Of a DNA stretch of 7,857 nt, positions 1 through 7,600 are shown one piece after another. Position numbers and translations under genes: made by a program. The notes below the pieces were generated by a model. The model saw only the letters and a program-made list of their open reading frames with translations. It had not been told where the DNA came from and made no database searches. The DNA is from Limisphaerales bacterium (GTDB lineage Bacteria > Verrucomicrobiota > Verrucomicrobiia > Limisphaerales > UBA11358): NCBI GenBank assembly GCA_027451565.1, contig DAIDJC010000160.1, positions 1-7,857 on the forward strand, written 5' to 3'. How positions within the stretch are numbered: the stretch's first letter is position 1; every line of letters begins with the position of its first letter.

Positions 1-132
1 AATAAAGCGGAAAGGCCTGACGCCATCCCACAAGCGGCCGTCATGGGCGGAGATGAAATGATCAAATGCCCATCCCGGGAGGATTGAGGGGATAAATATA
101 GCCAGCGTTATTATTTGGAACCTAGATTTCAT
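1..132 (-). CDS. Secreted protein, N-terminal fragment, probable glycoside hydrolase (cut by window edge)
   Basis: This reading frame opens with ATG at 132-130 and stays open to the window edge, giving 44 codons. It begins MKSRFQIITLAIFIPSILPG, a clear signal peptide with a short basic n-region and a hydrophobic core, so the product is exported. After the likely cleavage site near Trp-Ala-Phe comes a segment with the pattern FIS-x-HDGRLWDG-x-RPFRFI. This resembles the first beta strands of GH5-type mannanases and cellulases ('G-x-L-x-DG-x-P-x-RF'). The catalytic region lies outside the window, so the family is an inference and a generic secreted glycosidase is equally possible. The ATG overlaps the end of the symporter gene by 11 nt (its TAG is at 124-122), which points to translational coupling. 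No Shine-Dalgarno sequence is visible. That it is a real gene is well supported; its enzymatic role is moderately supported. Confidence 0.72.
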   Translation of the reverse strand, partial: MKSRFQIITLAIFIPSILPGWAFDHFISAHDGRLWDGVRPFRFI

Positions 133-1957
133 CGAGGTGATCATGCCAGTTGAATTTCAAAAGGAGCGAAGTGGCCAACAAGATGAAGGCGCAGGCGGCC
201 ACCCATGACCAGTCGCGGAGCACGAGGTAAATGGGCAGGGCGGTCAGGCAAAGTTGCCAAAGAATGCCCGTTGCAACGTTGCCGATATCACGCCAGGCGC
301 GGGTGTTCGGCTTGAAGGAGGGATCCTCCAGCATGACTTTTTTTTGAATGGGTTCCCAGAATCCCCAGGGACGGACATTGCGATAAAATTCCATCAGCAA
401 GGCTTCATCTTCCGGCGGCCACAAGAAAGTGCCAGCCAGGCATCCGGCCACAGAAAAGGCCAGTATGAAAGGGAAAAGGTACAGGGTATTGGAGATGGGA
501 TGACCCAGCAGGAATTGAGCGGCAGGGGGCGCAAGGATGGCGGCGCTGATTCCAGCGATCATTCCCCAAAAATATCCCTGTCCATTAAAACGCCACCAGT
601 ACCATTTCAAAATATTGGCCATCACATAGCCTCCATACAGGCCCCCCACGAGCCACATCATGACCTCGCCAATGCTGGTGGCCACCAGGCCGCAGAGGAT
701 GCCAATCGCCAGGAATAACATGGAGGCAAGCCTGCAAAGGAACACCTCCCGTTTGCCGGTGAGGCTGCGGTTCACGAATCGTTTGTAGAGGTCATTCACC
801 AGGTAGGCTGGGGCGGCATTCAGGGTGGCGGCAAAATTGGACATGAAAGCCGCCATCAAGCCAGCCAGCAGAAAACCCAGCACTCCTGGGGGCACATGGG
901 TACGGAGAACGATCGGCAGAATCTGCTCGAAATCCGGCCTGGCCATGGATCGAAGGTCTGGCATGCAAAAGGCCAGAGCCATGACGGTGATGCCGGCGAT
1001 CATGAGGTACCGGGGGAAATACAACACCACATTCACCATCCCATTCATCAGGCAGGCTTCCCGGGGGTTGCGGGTGGCGAGAATTCGCTGCATGTCATAA
1101 TTGGGAGCCGGGCCGGCCAGACTGGCGAGAATGCCCTTGAAAAACATAATTCCAAATAGAATCCCAAACAGGCTGTTGCCATCTGATTGGATGGCTGCAT
1201 TGGCCTGGTCCAAGATTCCTTTCCAATCCAGGTTCAGATGCCAGCCAAACCATGGATTTGTCCAGCCCGGCGGAATGTGCTGGCGAATGAGGGTTGGCGA
1301 AACCTGGAGCATTGCTATGATGCCGATGGCCAGGGCGGTCAGGGTCAGGATGCCAAATTGCATGACTTCGGTGGCAACCACGCTGATCATTCCTCCCTTG
1401 ATGGCATAAACAGAGGTCAGGCCCAGGATCAGGATTGCATAGATGTTTGCGTTGCTGAGCAGGCCGGAATTCTGGCTGGTAAAATGCCAGGGGAGCATGT
1501 CAGCGGCAAATTTGCCTATGCCTTGGAAGCCGTAAGCCAGCAACCCCGCCACATTGATGAGGGCAAAAAATACCACGCTGAGATGGGCCAGGGTTCCCCC
1601 GGTCCCGGTTCCAAACCGGGTCTGGATCCACTCCGCGCCAGTGAGAACATTCGAGCGCCTCAACCATGCGCTCAGAAACATCATCAGGAATATCTGGTTG
1701 AATGTGGGCCACAACCAGGGCAGCCAGAGACTTTTCAGCCCGTAGATGAACAGGATGTAAACAAGCCACATGGTGCCGCTGATATCGAACATCCCTGATG
1801 CATCCGAGATGCCCAGCATCCACCACGGAAGCGTTCGTCCTCCCAGAAAATACCCGTCCATATTCTTGGAACCATGCCTGGAGACCCAAAAGCCCACCAA
1901 TACCACGGTCAGAAAGTATCCGGCAATGATGGTCAAATCCAAGGGGTGCAGGGTCAT
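122..1957 (-). CDS. Sodium:solute symporter (SSS family), probable sugar importer
   Basis: This is a 611-residue inner-membrane protein with many hydrophobic helices, typical of the SSS/SLC5-like family that couples sodium entry to uptake of sugars or other small solutes. Family marks include KNMDGYFLGGRTLPWW after helix 1 (about 31-46), GAEWIQTRFG (107-116), YAIKGGMISVVATEVMQF (184-201), PNYDMQRILATRNPREA (285-301) and the helix-8 stretch LAGLMAAFMSNFAATLN (364-380). The C-terminus carries an amphipathic linker and two further helices (about 560-600), as in longer sugar-type members. The frame extends upstream to 2056, but those 33 codons have no family similarity. The ATG at 1957 starts directly before the first helix and is preferred. 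No Shine-Dalgarno sequence is visible. It lies 126 nt after the GH5 gene and overlaps the next secreted gene by 11 nt. The context suggests import of oligosaccharide or monosaccharide released by the neighbouring enzymes; the substrate cannot be read from sequence. Confidence 0.93.
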   Translation of the reverse strand: MTLHPLDLTIIAGYFLTVVLVGFWVSRHGSKNMDGYFLGGRTLPWWMLGISDASGMFDISGTMWLVYILFIYGLKSLWLPWLWPTFNQIFLMMFLSAWLRRSNVLTGAEWIQTRFGTGTGGTLAHLSVVFFALINVAGLLAYGFQGIGKFAADMLPWHFTSQNSGLLSNANIYAILILGLTSVYAIKGGMISVVATEVMQFGILTLTALAIGIIAMLQVSPTLIRQHIPPGWTNPWFGWHLNLDWKGILDQANAAIQSDGNSLFGILFGIMFFKGILASLAGPAPNYDMQRILATRNPREACLMNGMVNVVLYFPRYLMIAGITVMALAFCMPDLRSMARPDFEQILPIVLRTHVPPGVLGFLLAGLMAAFMSNFAATLNAAPAYLVNDLYKRFVNRSLTGKREVFLCRLASMLFLAIGILCGLVATSIGEVMMWLVGGLYGGYVMANILKWYWWRFNGQGYFWGMIAGISAAILAPPAAQFLLGHPISNTLYLFPFILAFSVAGCLAGTFLWPPEDEALLMEFYRNVRPWGFWEPIQKKVMLEDPSFKPNTRAWRDIGNVATGILWQLCLTALPIYLVLRDWSWVAACAFILLATSLLLKFNWHDHLDEI

Positions 1958-2008
1958 GGCTGTTCGATAGGTTGGAGTGGGTTGGCCTGTGTAGCCAGTC
2001 CAATTCCC

Positions 2009-2033
2009 GTCATGAGTTTTAGTGACAAGACCA
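2009..2033 (-). promoter_or_regulatory. Candidate operator, copy A (upstream of symporter)
   Basis: The element GTCA-N10-TGACAAGACCA (plus-strand reading) lies in the 126-nt gap between the GH5 stop and the symporter start, 51 nt before the start codon. The same 15 fixed bases with the same 10-nt spacer occur upstream of the response regulator. Here the dyad is only 4 bp per arm (GTCA/TGAC), too short for a stable RNA hairpin, so conservation favours a DNA-binding site. On the coding strand, TTGTCA within it also resembles a -35 box, but no convincing -10 follows at 17 nt. The rest of the gap (1958-2008 and 2034-2083) holds nothing recognised apart from a weak 6-bp inverted repeat. The binding protein is unknown; the local LuxR-type regulator is the obvious candidate. 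Confidence 0.5.
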
Positions 2034-2083
2034 AGATGAGAACCCGGAAAAACCAAGTGCTCCGGGAATGGGTCTCGAATGAA

Positions 2084-3148
2084 TCAGTCGGGAATCTCGG
2101 GACGGGCCAGGGCTTTTTTCACGAAAACGCCGTACTCGGGGCTGGGGGTGTATTGCCAGTCCGAAATAAGATTGGGCTTTGCGGTGGTGTGCAAGTCCCA
2201 CGCCGTCCAGGACCAGTGGTGGTCGTCCAGGGCGCTGAGGACATGCTTCAGCCAGTTATCAGATGGAATCACCCTGCTGGGGCCTGATTTGCCGCCAAAT
2301 TCAGTGACAATCACGGGGATTTGGGCGCTGGCCCACTCCATTTTCGTGATCCAGGCATTTACGCTCTCCTTTTTGTTATCATAGCAATGGTTTGCATAAA
2401 CCACCCCGTTGCCGCCGGGATCCGTCAACTGATAGCCATTCAAAATTCCTGAAAAATCGTAGGCCCACTGCAGGCCCCCAGCCACCACCAGGTTTTTTGC
2501 CCCGGCTCCACGCACCGTGTCGAGCAGCTTTTGCATCCCCACAGCCTGGTATCGAATGGGCGTTTCCTCCTCCCACCGCGTGTTGGGGGTGTCCGTCACC
2601 ATCCCACCTCGCAACCATGTGTCCCAAGTGGCGTCATGCGGCTCGTTGTAAAGGTCGAAAAGAACCGCCGGATTATTGGCATAGATCGGAGCCATGCTTT
2701 GCCAAAAGGTTACGCTGTTGGAATCTGGCATGGAATGCTGTCCGATGTTCCGGCCCCATTGCCCGCAGTCGGACCAATGCAGGTCCAGAATAATGTAGCA
2801 GTTGTTGGTGGCGCAAAGGTCCACGATTTGAGCCACCAGGGAACGATAGGGGGCATAGTTACCATCCTGCTCGGGGCCATGGCCAAACCAGCGGTCCTGG
2901 GACAAGGGCAGGCGAATGATGTTGGCATGCCAATCATGAATTGCCGTTTGGACAGACTTTAAAACCCGACCCTGGCCATCGCTGGACCATTCCAAACTGG
3001 CAATATTGACCCCCCTCAAAAGAACGGGATTCCCCTTGCTGTTCACAATCTGTGTGCCCTCCACTTTCAAGGACAGAAGAGGGGCGGACTGCAATTTGAG
3101 ACTGGCTGTTACCAGCGCCAGAATGTAAACCCATCGGTTTGGTTTCAT
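2084..3148 (-). CDS. Secreted glycoside hydrolase family 5 (cellulase/mannanase-like)
   Basis: This 354-residue protein has an N-terminal signal peptide (MKPNRWVYILALVTASLKLQSA) followed by one GH5 (beta/alpha)8 domain. Clan GH-A retaining hydrolase residues are visible: the strand-2 Arg in IIRLPLS (Arg79), DLHW (His124), the acid/base in LYNEP (Glu169), HCY (His254, Tyr256), the nucleophile in VTEFGG (Glu283) and the aromatic floor in WSWTAW (Trp312-Trp317). The usual GH5 start 'G-x-x-I-V-N-x-x-G-x-P-V-x-L-R-G-V-N' is present at 31-48. No carbohydrate-binding module or anchor is seen, and the length suits a single-domain enzyme. The frame extends to 3343, but the extra residues overlap the SGNH gene, so the ATG at 3148 before the signal peptide is chosen. 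It follows the SGNH stop by 13 nt. It should cut beta-1,4-glucan, mannan or a mixed-linkage glucan outside the cytoplasm; the subfamily was not determined. Active-site residues are intact. Confidence 0.92.
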   Translation of the reverse strand: MKPNRWVYILALVTASLKLQSAPLLSLKVEGTQIVNSKGNPVLLRGVNIASLEWSSDGQGRVLKSVQTAIHDWHANIIRLPLSQDRWFGHGPEQDGNYAPYRSLVAQIVDLCATNNCYIILDLHWSDCGQWGRNIGQHSMPDSNSVTFWQSMAPIYANNPAVLFDLYNEPHDATWDTWLRGGMVTDTPNTRWEEETPIRYQAVGMQKLLDTVRGAGAKNLVVAGGLQWAYDFSGILNGYQLTDPGGNGVVYANHCYDNKKESVNAWITKMEWASAQIPVIVTEFGGKSGPSRVIPSDNWLKHVLSALDDHHWSWTAWDLHTTAKPNLISDWQYTPSPEYGVFVKKALARPEIPD

Positions 3149-3161
3149 GCAAATTTTAATA

Positions 3162-3890
3162 TTACGGTTCTGAAATTGCCAAGGCAGCATCAATGGCATT
3201 GGACCATATGGCGTAACCACGCGCATTGGGATGAAGCAAATCTGGAAACATGGAACGGGGCAGGGTGCCATCCGGCTCCAAAAAGCGATTACCAATATCC
3301 AGGAATTCCACGTGGCCCGGAGCCCATTTTTCCAATTGCGCATTCACCGCTTTGACCTGCTCGCGAACAGGGTCCTTGGATTCCCCGCGCGGAAATAATC
3401 CAAAAAGCAGGATGCGGGCGCCTGGCAGCCGGGTTTGAATTTGTTGCACGAGGTTTTCAATACCCTCCACAATTTCGCCAGGGCTGTTGCGCGGGCGTCC
3501 GTTGTCCTCATTTCCAGTGTTGTTGGTTCCGATGAGAAGGATGACCTCGTGTGGATGGATGCCATCCAGCTCCCCGTTCTCCACCCGCCATAACACGTTC
3601 TGGATTCTGTCCCAGCCTATCCCAAAATTGGCGGCATGCCTGGGGGCGTAATCCTTGTCCCATAGGAGCCTGCCGCCGGTTCTCCATGCCCACCCGGCAG
3701 TGATGGAATCGCCGATGAAAAGGATGTCCACCCCGCCGCGCTTGGCTACGGCCACATTGGCATTGTGCTGCGCCATCCAATTGGTTGGGAAATCCCTGGG
3801 CGTGGGAACCAATGCGGAGTTAATGGCTGCCTTGGTGGAGCCGCAAAGAAAGGACGCTTGCAGCACCAACAAAGTGAAGACTGCCAGCAT
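3162..3890 (-). CDS. Secreted SGNH/GDSL-family hydrolase (probable carbohydrate esterase)
   Basis: This 242-residue protein has a hydrophobic N-terminus (MLAVFTLLVLQASFLCG) that fits a signal peptide, although the n-region has no basic residue. The SGNH blocks appear in order: block I FIGDSITAGW with nucleophile Ser62, block II NFGIGWD (Gly90/Gly92), block III GTNN (121-124, Asn123 for the oxyanion hole) and block V DLLHPNARGY with Asp217 and His220. All catalytic residues are present. Overall it resembles the PAF-acetylhydrolase-like/GDSL group used widely as carbohydrate esterases. Next to GH5 genes, removal of acetyl or other acyl groups from plant polysaccharide is the likely job, but the ester bond is not shown by sequence. 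The start at 3890 is chosen because upstream codons overlap the response regulator gene and lack similarity. The gap to the regulator stop is 13 nt with no Shine-Dalgarno sequence, suggesting coupled translation. An ATT codon overlapping that stop (ATTGA) would supply an Arg to the signal peptide but is a rare start. Confidence 0.88.
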   Translation of the reverse strand: MLAVFTLLVLQASFLCGSTKAAINSALVPTPRDFPTNWMAQHNANVAVAKRGGVDILFIGDSITAGWAWRTGGRLLWDKDYAPRHAANFGIGWDRIQNVLWRVENGELDGIHPHEVILLIGTNNTGNEDNGRPRNSPGEIVEGIENLVQQIQTRLPGARILLFGLFPRGESKDPVREQVKAVNAQLEKWAPGHVEFLDIGNRFLEPDGTLPRSMFPDLLHPNARGYAIWSNAIDAALAISEP

Positions 3891-3903
3891 CCGTGGAAAT
3901 GGC

Positions 3904-4575
3904 TCAATGGATTGTTCCCATCGGCAGGTGGGCATATTTGGCCACTGCTTGGGCCCTGGACCGCACGTGCAGCTTCTCATAAATCCTTCGTATGTAGGTG
4001 TTGACAGTTTGCACACTGATCTTGAGCTGTTCAGCTATTTCCTTGTATAGGTACCCCCGTGCCAGCAACTCCAACACCTCGCCTTCGCGTTGCGATAGTT
4101 CAACCTGCTCGCCCCCACTGGGATGGGATTCATTGCGGCGGAAGGATTGGACCACCTTGCGGGCAATCTGGCTGCTCATGGGCGACCCGCCGGCATGCAC
4201 ATCCCTCAACGCTTCAATGAGTTCGGCCCGCCGGGTTTGTTTGAGCAGGTAACCGCTCGCCCCCACCGCCAGCGCCTCAAAAATATGGTTCGCATCCCCG
4301 TAAACCGTCACCATGAGAAACTGCGTTTCCGGCAGGCGCGGTTTCAGGCGCCTGACACACTCAATGCCATTGATGCCCGGCAGGTTGATGTCAAATAGCA
4401 CCACTGACGGCTTGATTTGGGGTAACTCAGCCACCGCAGTCTCGGCGTCAGTGTACTCCCCAACCACTTTGAAGCCTTCCGCGTCCCGGATCCACCCCGC
4501 AAGGATTTCCCGGGCCGGAATGTCATCCTCTACAATAGCCACTCCAATGCTCACAGTTTTTTTAGTTGTGCTCAT
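3904..4575 (-). CDS. NarL/FixJ-type response regulator with LuxR-type DNA-binding domain
   Basis: This 223-residue cytoplasmic transcription factor is of standard length. The receiver domain (about 9-127) has the acidic pocket Glu16-Asp17-Asp18, phospho-acceptor Asp62 in FDINLPGING, Thr90 in MVTVYGD and Lys112 in GYLLKQT, so it should be phosphorylated. A linker rich in polar residues (about 143-157) leads to a LuxR/GerE helix-turn-helix (about 158-220): LSQREGEVLELLARGYLYKEIAEQLKISVQTVNTYIRRIYEKLHVRSRAQAV. It lies 103 nt downstream of the sensor kinase, the expected partner because NarL-type regulators pair with HisKA_3 kinases. The genes that follow closely are the likely target operon. The ATG at 4575 is followed directly by the receiver domain; no Shine-Dalgarno sequence is at normal distance, only a purine-rich GGAGAGG about 18-24 nt upstream. 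A 9-bp inverted repeat sits 24 nt before the start codon and may serve autoregulation. Confidence 0.95.
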   Translation of the reverse strand: MSTTKKTVSIGVAIVEDDIPAREILAGWIRDAEGFKVVGEYTDAETAVAELPQIKPSVVLFDINLPGINGIECVRRLKPRLPETQFLMVTVYGDANHIFEALAVGASGYLLKQTRRAELIEALRDVHAGGSPMSSQIARKVVQSFRRNESHPSGGEQVELSQREGEVLELLARGYLYKEIAEQLKISVQTVNTYIRRIYEKLHVRSRAQAVAKYAHLPMGTIH

Positions 4576-4599
4576 AATCTAAGGCAAAATCGCCTCTCC

Positions 4600-4629
4600 G
4601 TCTTGTCACGTTAATTGATGACAAGACCA
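4600..4629 (-). promoter_or_regulatory. Candidate operator, copy B: 9-bp perfect inverted repeat upstream of regulator
   Basis: GTCTTGTCA (4600-4608) and TGACAAGAC (4619-4627) form a perfect 9-bp inverted repeat around a 10-nt AT-rich centre (cgttaattga), in the 103-nt gap between kinase and regulator. The part GTCA-N10-TGACAAGACCA (4605-4629) is repeated with identical spacing upstream of the symporter gene. Symmetry and AT-rich centre fit a dimeric regulator such as a LuxR-type protein. It could instead act as an intercistronic RNA hairpin, but no T-run follows on the coding strand, so it is not a standard terminator. The rest of the gap (4576-4599, 4630-4678) shows no recognised promoter. 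Confidence 0.52.
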
Positions 4630-4678
4630 TTCTGGACAAACCCCGAAGGCGATGGTTCAAAACCGTGGATTTGGCGGA

Positions 4679-7600
4679 TTATTCCACATGGGGATGGACG
4701 GATTCACAGCCATCATGAAGGATGCACAATACCACCCGAGTGCCCTGCCCAGGGTTGCTGTGGATCTCGCAGGTCCCACCGTTTTTTACCATTCTTTGGC
4801 GAATATTTTTCAAACCATTCCCCCGTTCGGCGCGTCCGGAGCGGCTGTGGGTGTCGAAACCCCTGCCATTGTCCTGGATGGTCAATTGAAAGGCTTGCCC
4901 CATCAGCGCAAGATGAACTGATACTTCAGTGGCGCCGGCATGTTTGACCACGTTGTGGAGTGTTTCCTTGAAAGCCAGAAAGACGTTGTGGCGTGTTTCC
5001 GCAGAGATGGGCCAGAGCGGAAGCTGCAGCGGCATCTCCAAACGGCATCGAAGGCCCAATGGCACGAGATATTCCTGGGCAAAATGGCCCAGATAACTGG
5101 CCAGGCTGTCCAGGGTGTCGTGGTGGGGGTTCACTGCCCAGACAATTTCGTCCATGGACCGCGTCAGTTCCCTTGCCGTGTCAAAGATTCGTTCCAACTG
5201 GGCTGCCGCGGGGGATTGGAGGTCCATGTCCCCGTGCGCCGCCTGGCTCAGGAGTGAAATCCGGGTCAGGTTGGCTCCCAGATGGTCATGGATATCCTTG
5301 GCTATCCGGGTTCGCTCTTTTTCCAGCGCTTGCTGGCGCTCCGCAATCTCAAGTTTGCGGCGCATGCGTCTGCGGGAGACTATCCAGACGGTGCAGCCCA
5401 GAAGTGAGGCGCCAGACAGGATGGAGGCCAGATGAAACCACCACGTCTGCCAGAGGTGCGGGAGCGTCACAAAGGCCAGCCTGGCATCCTGGCTGTCCCA
5501 GCCACCATCATGATTGCGGGCTCTCACATGGAACACATAATCCCCGGGAGGAAGGAAATTATAATCGCAGACGCGCTTGGTGCCTCCATCCACCCAGGCC
5601 GAATCCCAGCCATCAAGCCGGTATTGAAACTGGATTTCCTCCGGCGCCACAAAGCTGAGGGCGGTGAACTGAAATTCCAGTCTGTTCCAGCCAGGCTCGA
5701 TAAGCAAGGGGCCTCGGGAGCCAGGATCCCAAGTCAGGGGCTGGCCATCCACCAGGACGGATTCCAGCTTTACCGGTGCCGGCATGGATTTAAAACTGGC
5801 TTGGTCGGGATGAATCACCGCCAGTCCCTTTCCGGTGGTGAACCAGAGCCGCCCATCGGCTGTGCGGCAGGCTGCCGGTTGCATCCCGCCGGAACATCGT
5901 TCCGTCGTCATTCCTTCGCTCCGTCCGTATCCCAGTATTTCCAGCGGTTTTCCCAAATCAGCATTGGCAGCCAGGGATTTTAAAGTGATCCGAAAAATCC
6001 CAGCGGAGGAACCGACCCACAAATTGGTGAAATCATCTTCCTCAATGTTGCAAACAAACGGGCCGGGAGGCCAGTTGGCCAGGGAGTAATTATGAAAACG
6101 CCCGTTTTTAAGCCGGCTCATTCCTCCTCCGTAGGTGCCAATCCATAAGGTGCCTTCGGTATCCACATGCAGGCATTGTACAAAATCGCTGGATAAACCA
6201 TCGGCTCGCGTAAAAACCCTCATTTCGCCGTTCTTGAGGCTGCCCAAACCACCCCCCATCATGCCAAACCAAATGGTCCCATCGGGTGTCTGCCCTATGG
6301 CCCGCACATCCGGCACCTGCAACCCTTCTTTTTGACTGAATTTTTCCACCTTTCCATCCAACCACCGCACCAGTCCGTCGGCAGTGCCTATCCACATGGC
6401 CCCGTCCCGCGCTTGGAATAGGGCCGCCATGGGGGTGTGGTTGGTTTCCAATCCACGGGGCGGAACAAAACGGGTCCCCTGGCTGATGAACATGCCATTC
6501 CCCCACGTCCCAGCCCAAACTTGGCCTTGCCGATCCACCGTCACGCACCAAACAAACACGTTGGCCAGTCCTGAACTCAAACCGTAATGGTTCCATCTTC
6601 CGTTGACGTATTGGTAAAGACCCGCTCCTTCGGTGGTGACCCATACCGAACCATCAGCCCCTGCGGCCGTGGACAATGGCACCCGTCCCTCAAAATGATC
6701 AGGCGGGACCACCATGCTGACCCGACCGCGCCGCACTGCTACCAAGCCCCCGTTCCCAGCCCCAACCCATAGTGTGCCTTCCTTGTCCTCCCAGATGCAA
6801 CGAATCCAGTCATGAGGAAAACCTTCAGCCAATCCGAAATGGATCCTTCCGCCACTGGGATTTAAAATATTCAATCCGCTTTCCACTGAACCCATGGCCA
6901 CGCTGCCGGAACGGGTTTCGCACATCGCAGTGACCGTGGTGGGGCATGGATTGGTCCCCAGATCAGCAACCCAACGTTTGTTTTTCCAGTGCCGCACCCG
7001 TCCATCACTGGCCACCCATAATCCCCCTTCACGACTGGCACATATGCCCGCCACATAGTACCCGCAAAATCCATTGGTGCCGCGGTCGGTCAAGGGTGTC
7101 AGTCGGTCATTCACCAACGGAGCCAGATACCCTCCGCTGGCCACCCAGATTTGACCGTCGCCATCCCGCACCATGGCGGCACTGCCCACGTGGTTGGGAA
7201 GCTCGCAGGTCAGCCCGTCCCGAACCCGCGTCAGAACACCATCCTCCTTCATTACCCACAAATCCCCGGACGCATCGGTTTGCATCGCGCATATCTTCCG
7301 GCTTTTTCCGGACTCGTGGTTTTGAACCACCTCAAACCGCCCGTGTTCATAGAGGGTCAAATCCCCCCGCTCATGACCAATCCAAAGTCGTCCCTGGTCG
7401 TCCTCATACAGGCTGGTGATGCGGTCGCTCGCCATCTCGGGCGTGTTCGCCGTGGTGAAAACCTTGAAGTGAACCCCGTCAAAACGGGCAAGCCCGGAAT
7501 AGGTGGCCAGCCAAAGATACCCGTCCTTTGTTTGAACCACCGAGCACACGGTCGTATCCGGCAGTCCCTCATCTGGATTCCAAATCCGCAAAAAATAACC

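Noticed and set aside
254..1798. Long plus-strand open frames opposite the symporter (254-718, 1187-1798 and others).
   Set aside because: They lie antisense to a clearly conserved gene, show no recognisable domains and have compositions expected of shadow frames.
2043..2066. 6-bp inverted repeat CCCGGA/TCCGGG with 12-nt loop just after the GH5 stop, considered as a terminator.
   Set aside because: The stem is short, the loop long, and no T-run follows on the coding strand. It may have a minor role in the transcript but does not qualify as a terminator.
3840..3890. Lipobox in the SGNH protein (Ser-Phe-Leu-Cys).
   Set aside because: The positions before Cys (Phe, Leu) do not match the lipobox pattern [LVI][ASTVI][GAS]C, so a lipoprotein anchor is not supported.
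4600..4627. 9-bp inverted repeat between kinase and regulator read as a rho-independent terminator.
   Set aside because: The stem is not GC-rich at its base and is followed by CGGAGAGGCG rather than a T-run; a shared operator-like element explains it better.
4993..5983. Plus-strand open frames opposite the kinase transmitter region (4993-5658, 5432-5983).
   Set aside because: The opposite strand encodes clear HisKA_3/HATPase and Y_Y_Y domains; the antisense products have no recognisable motif.
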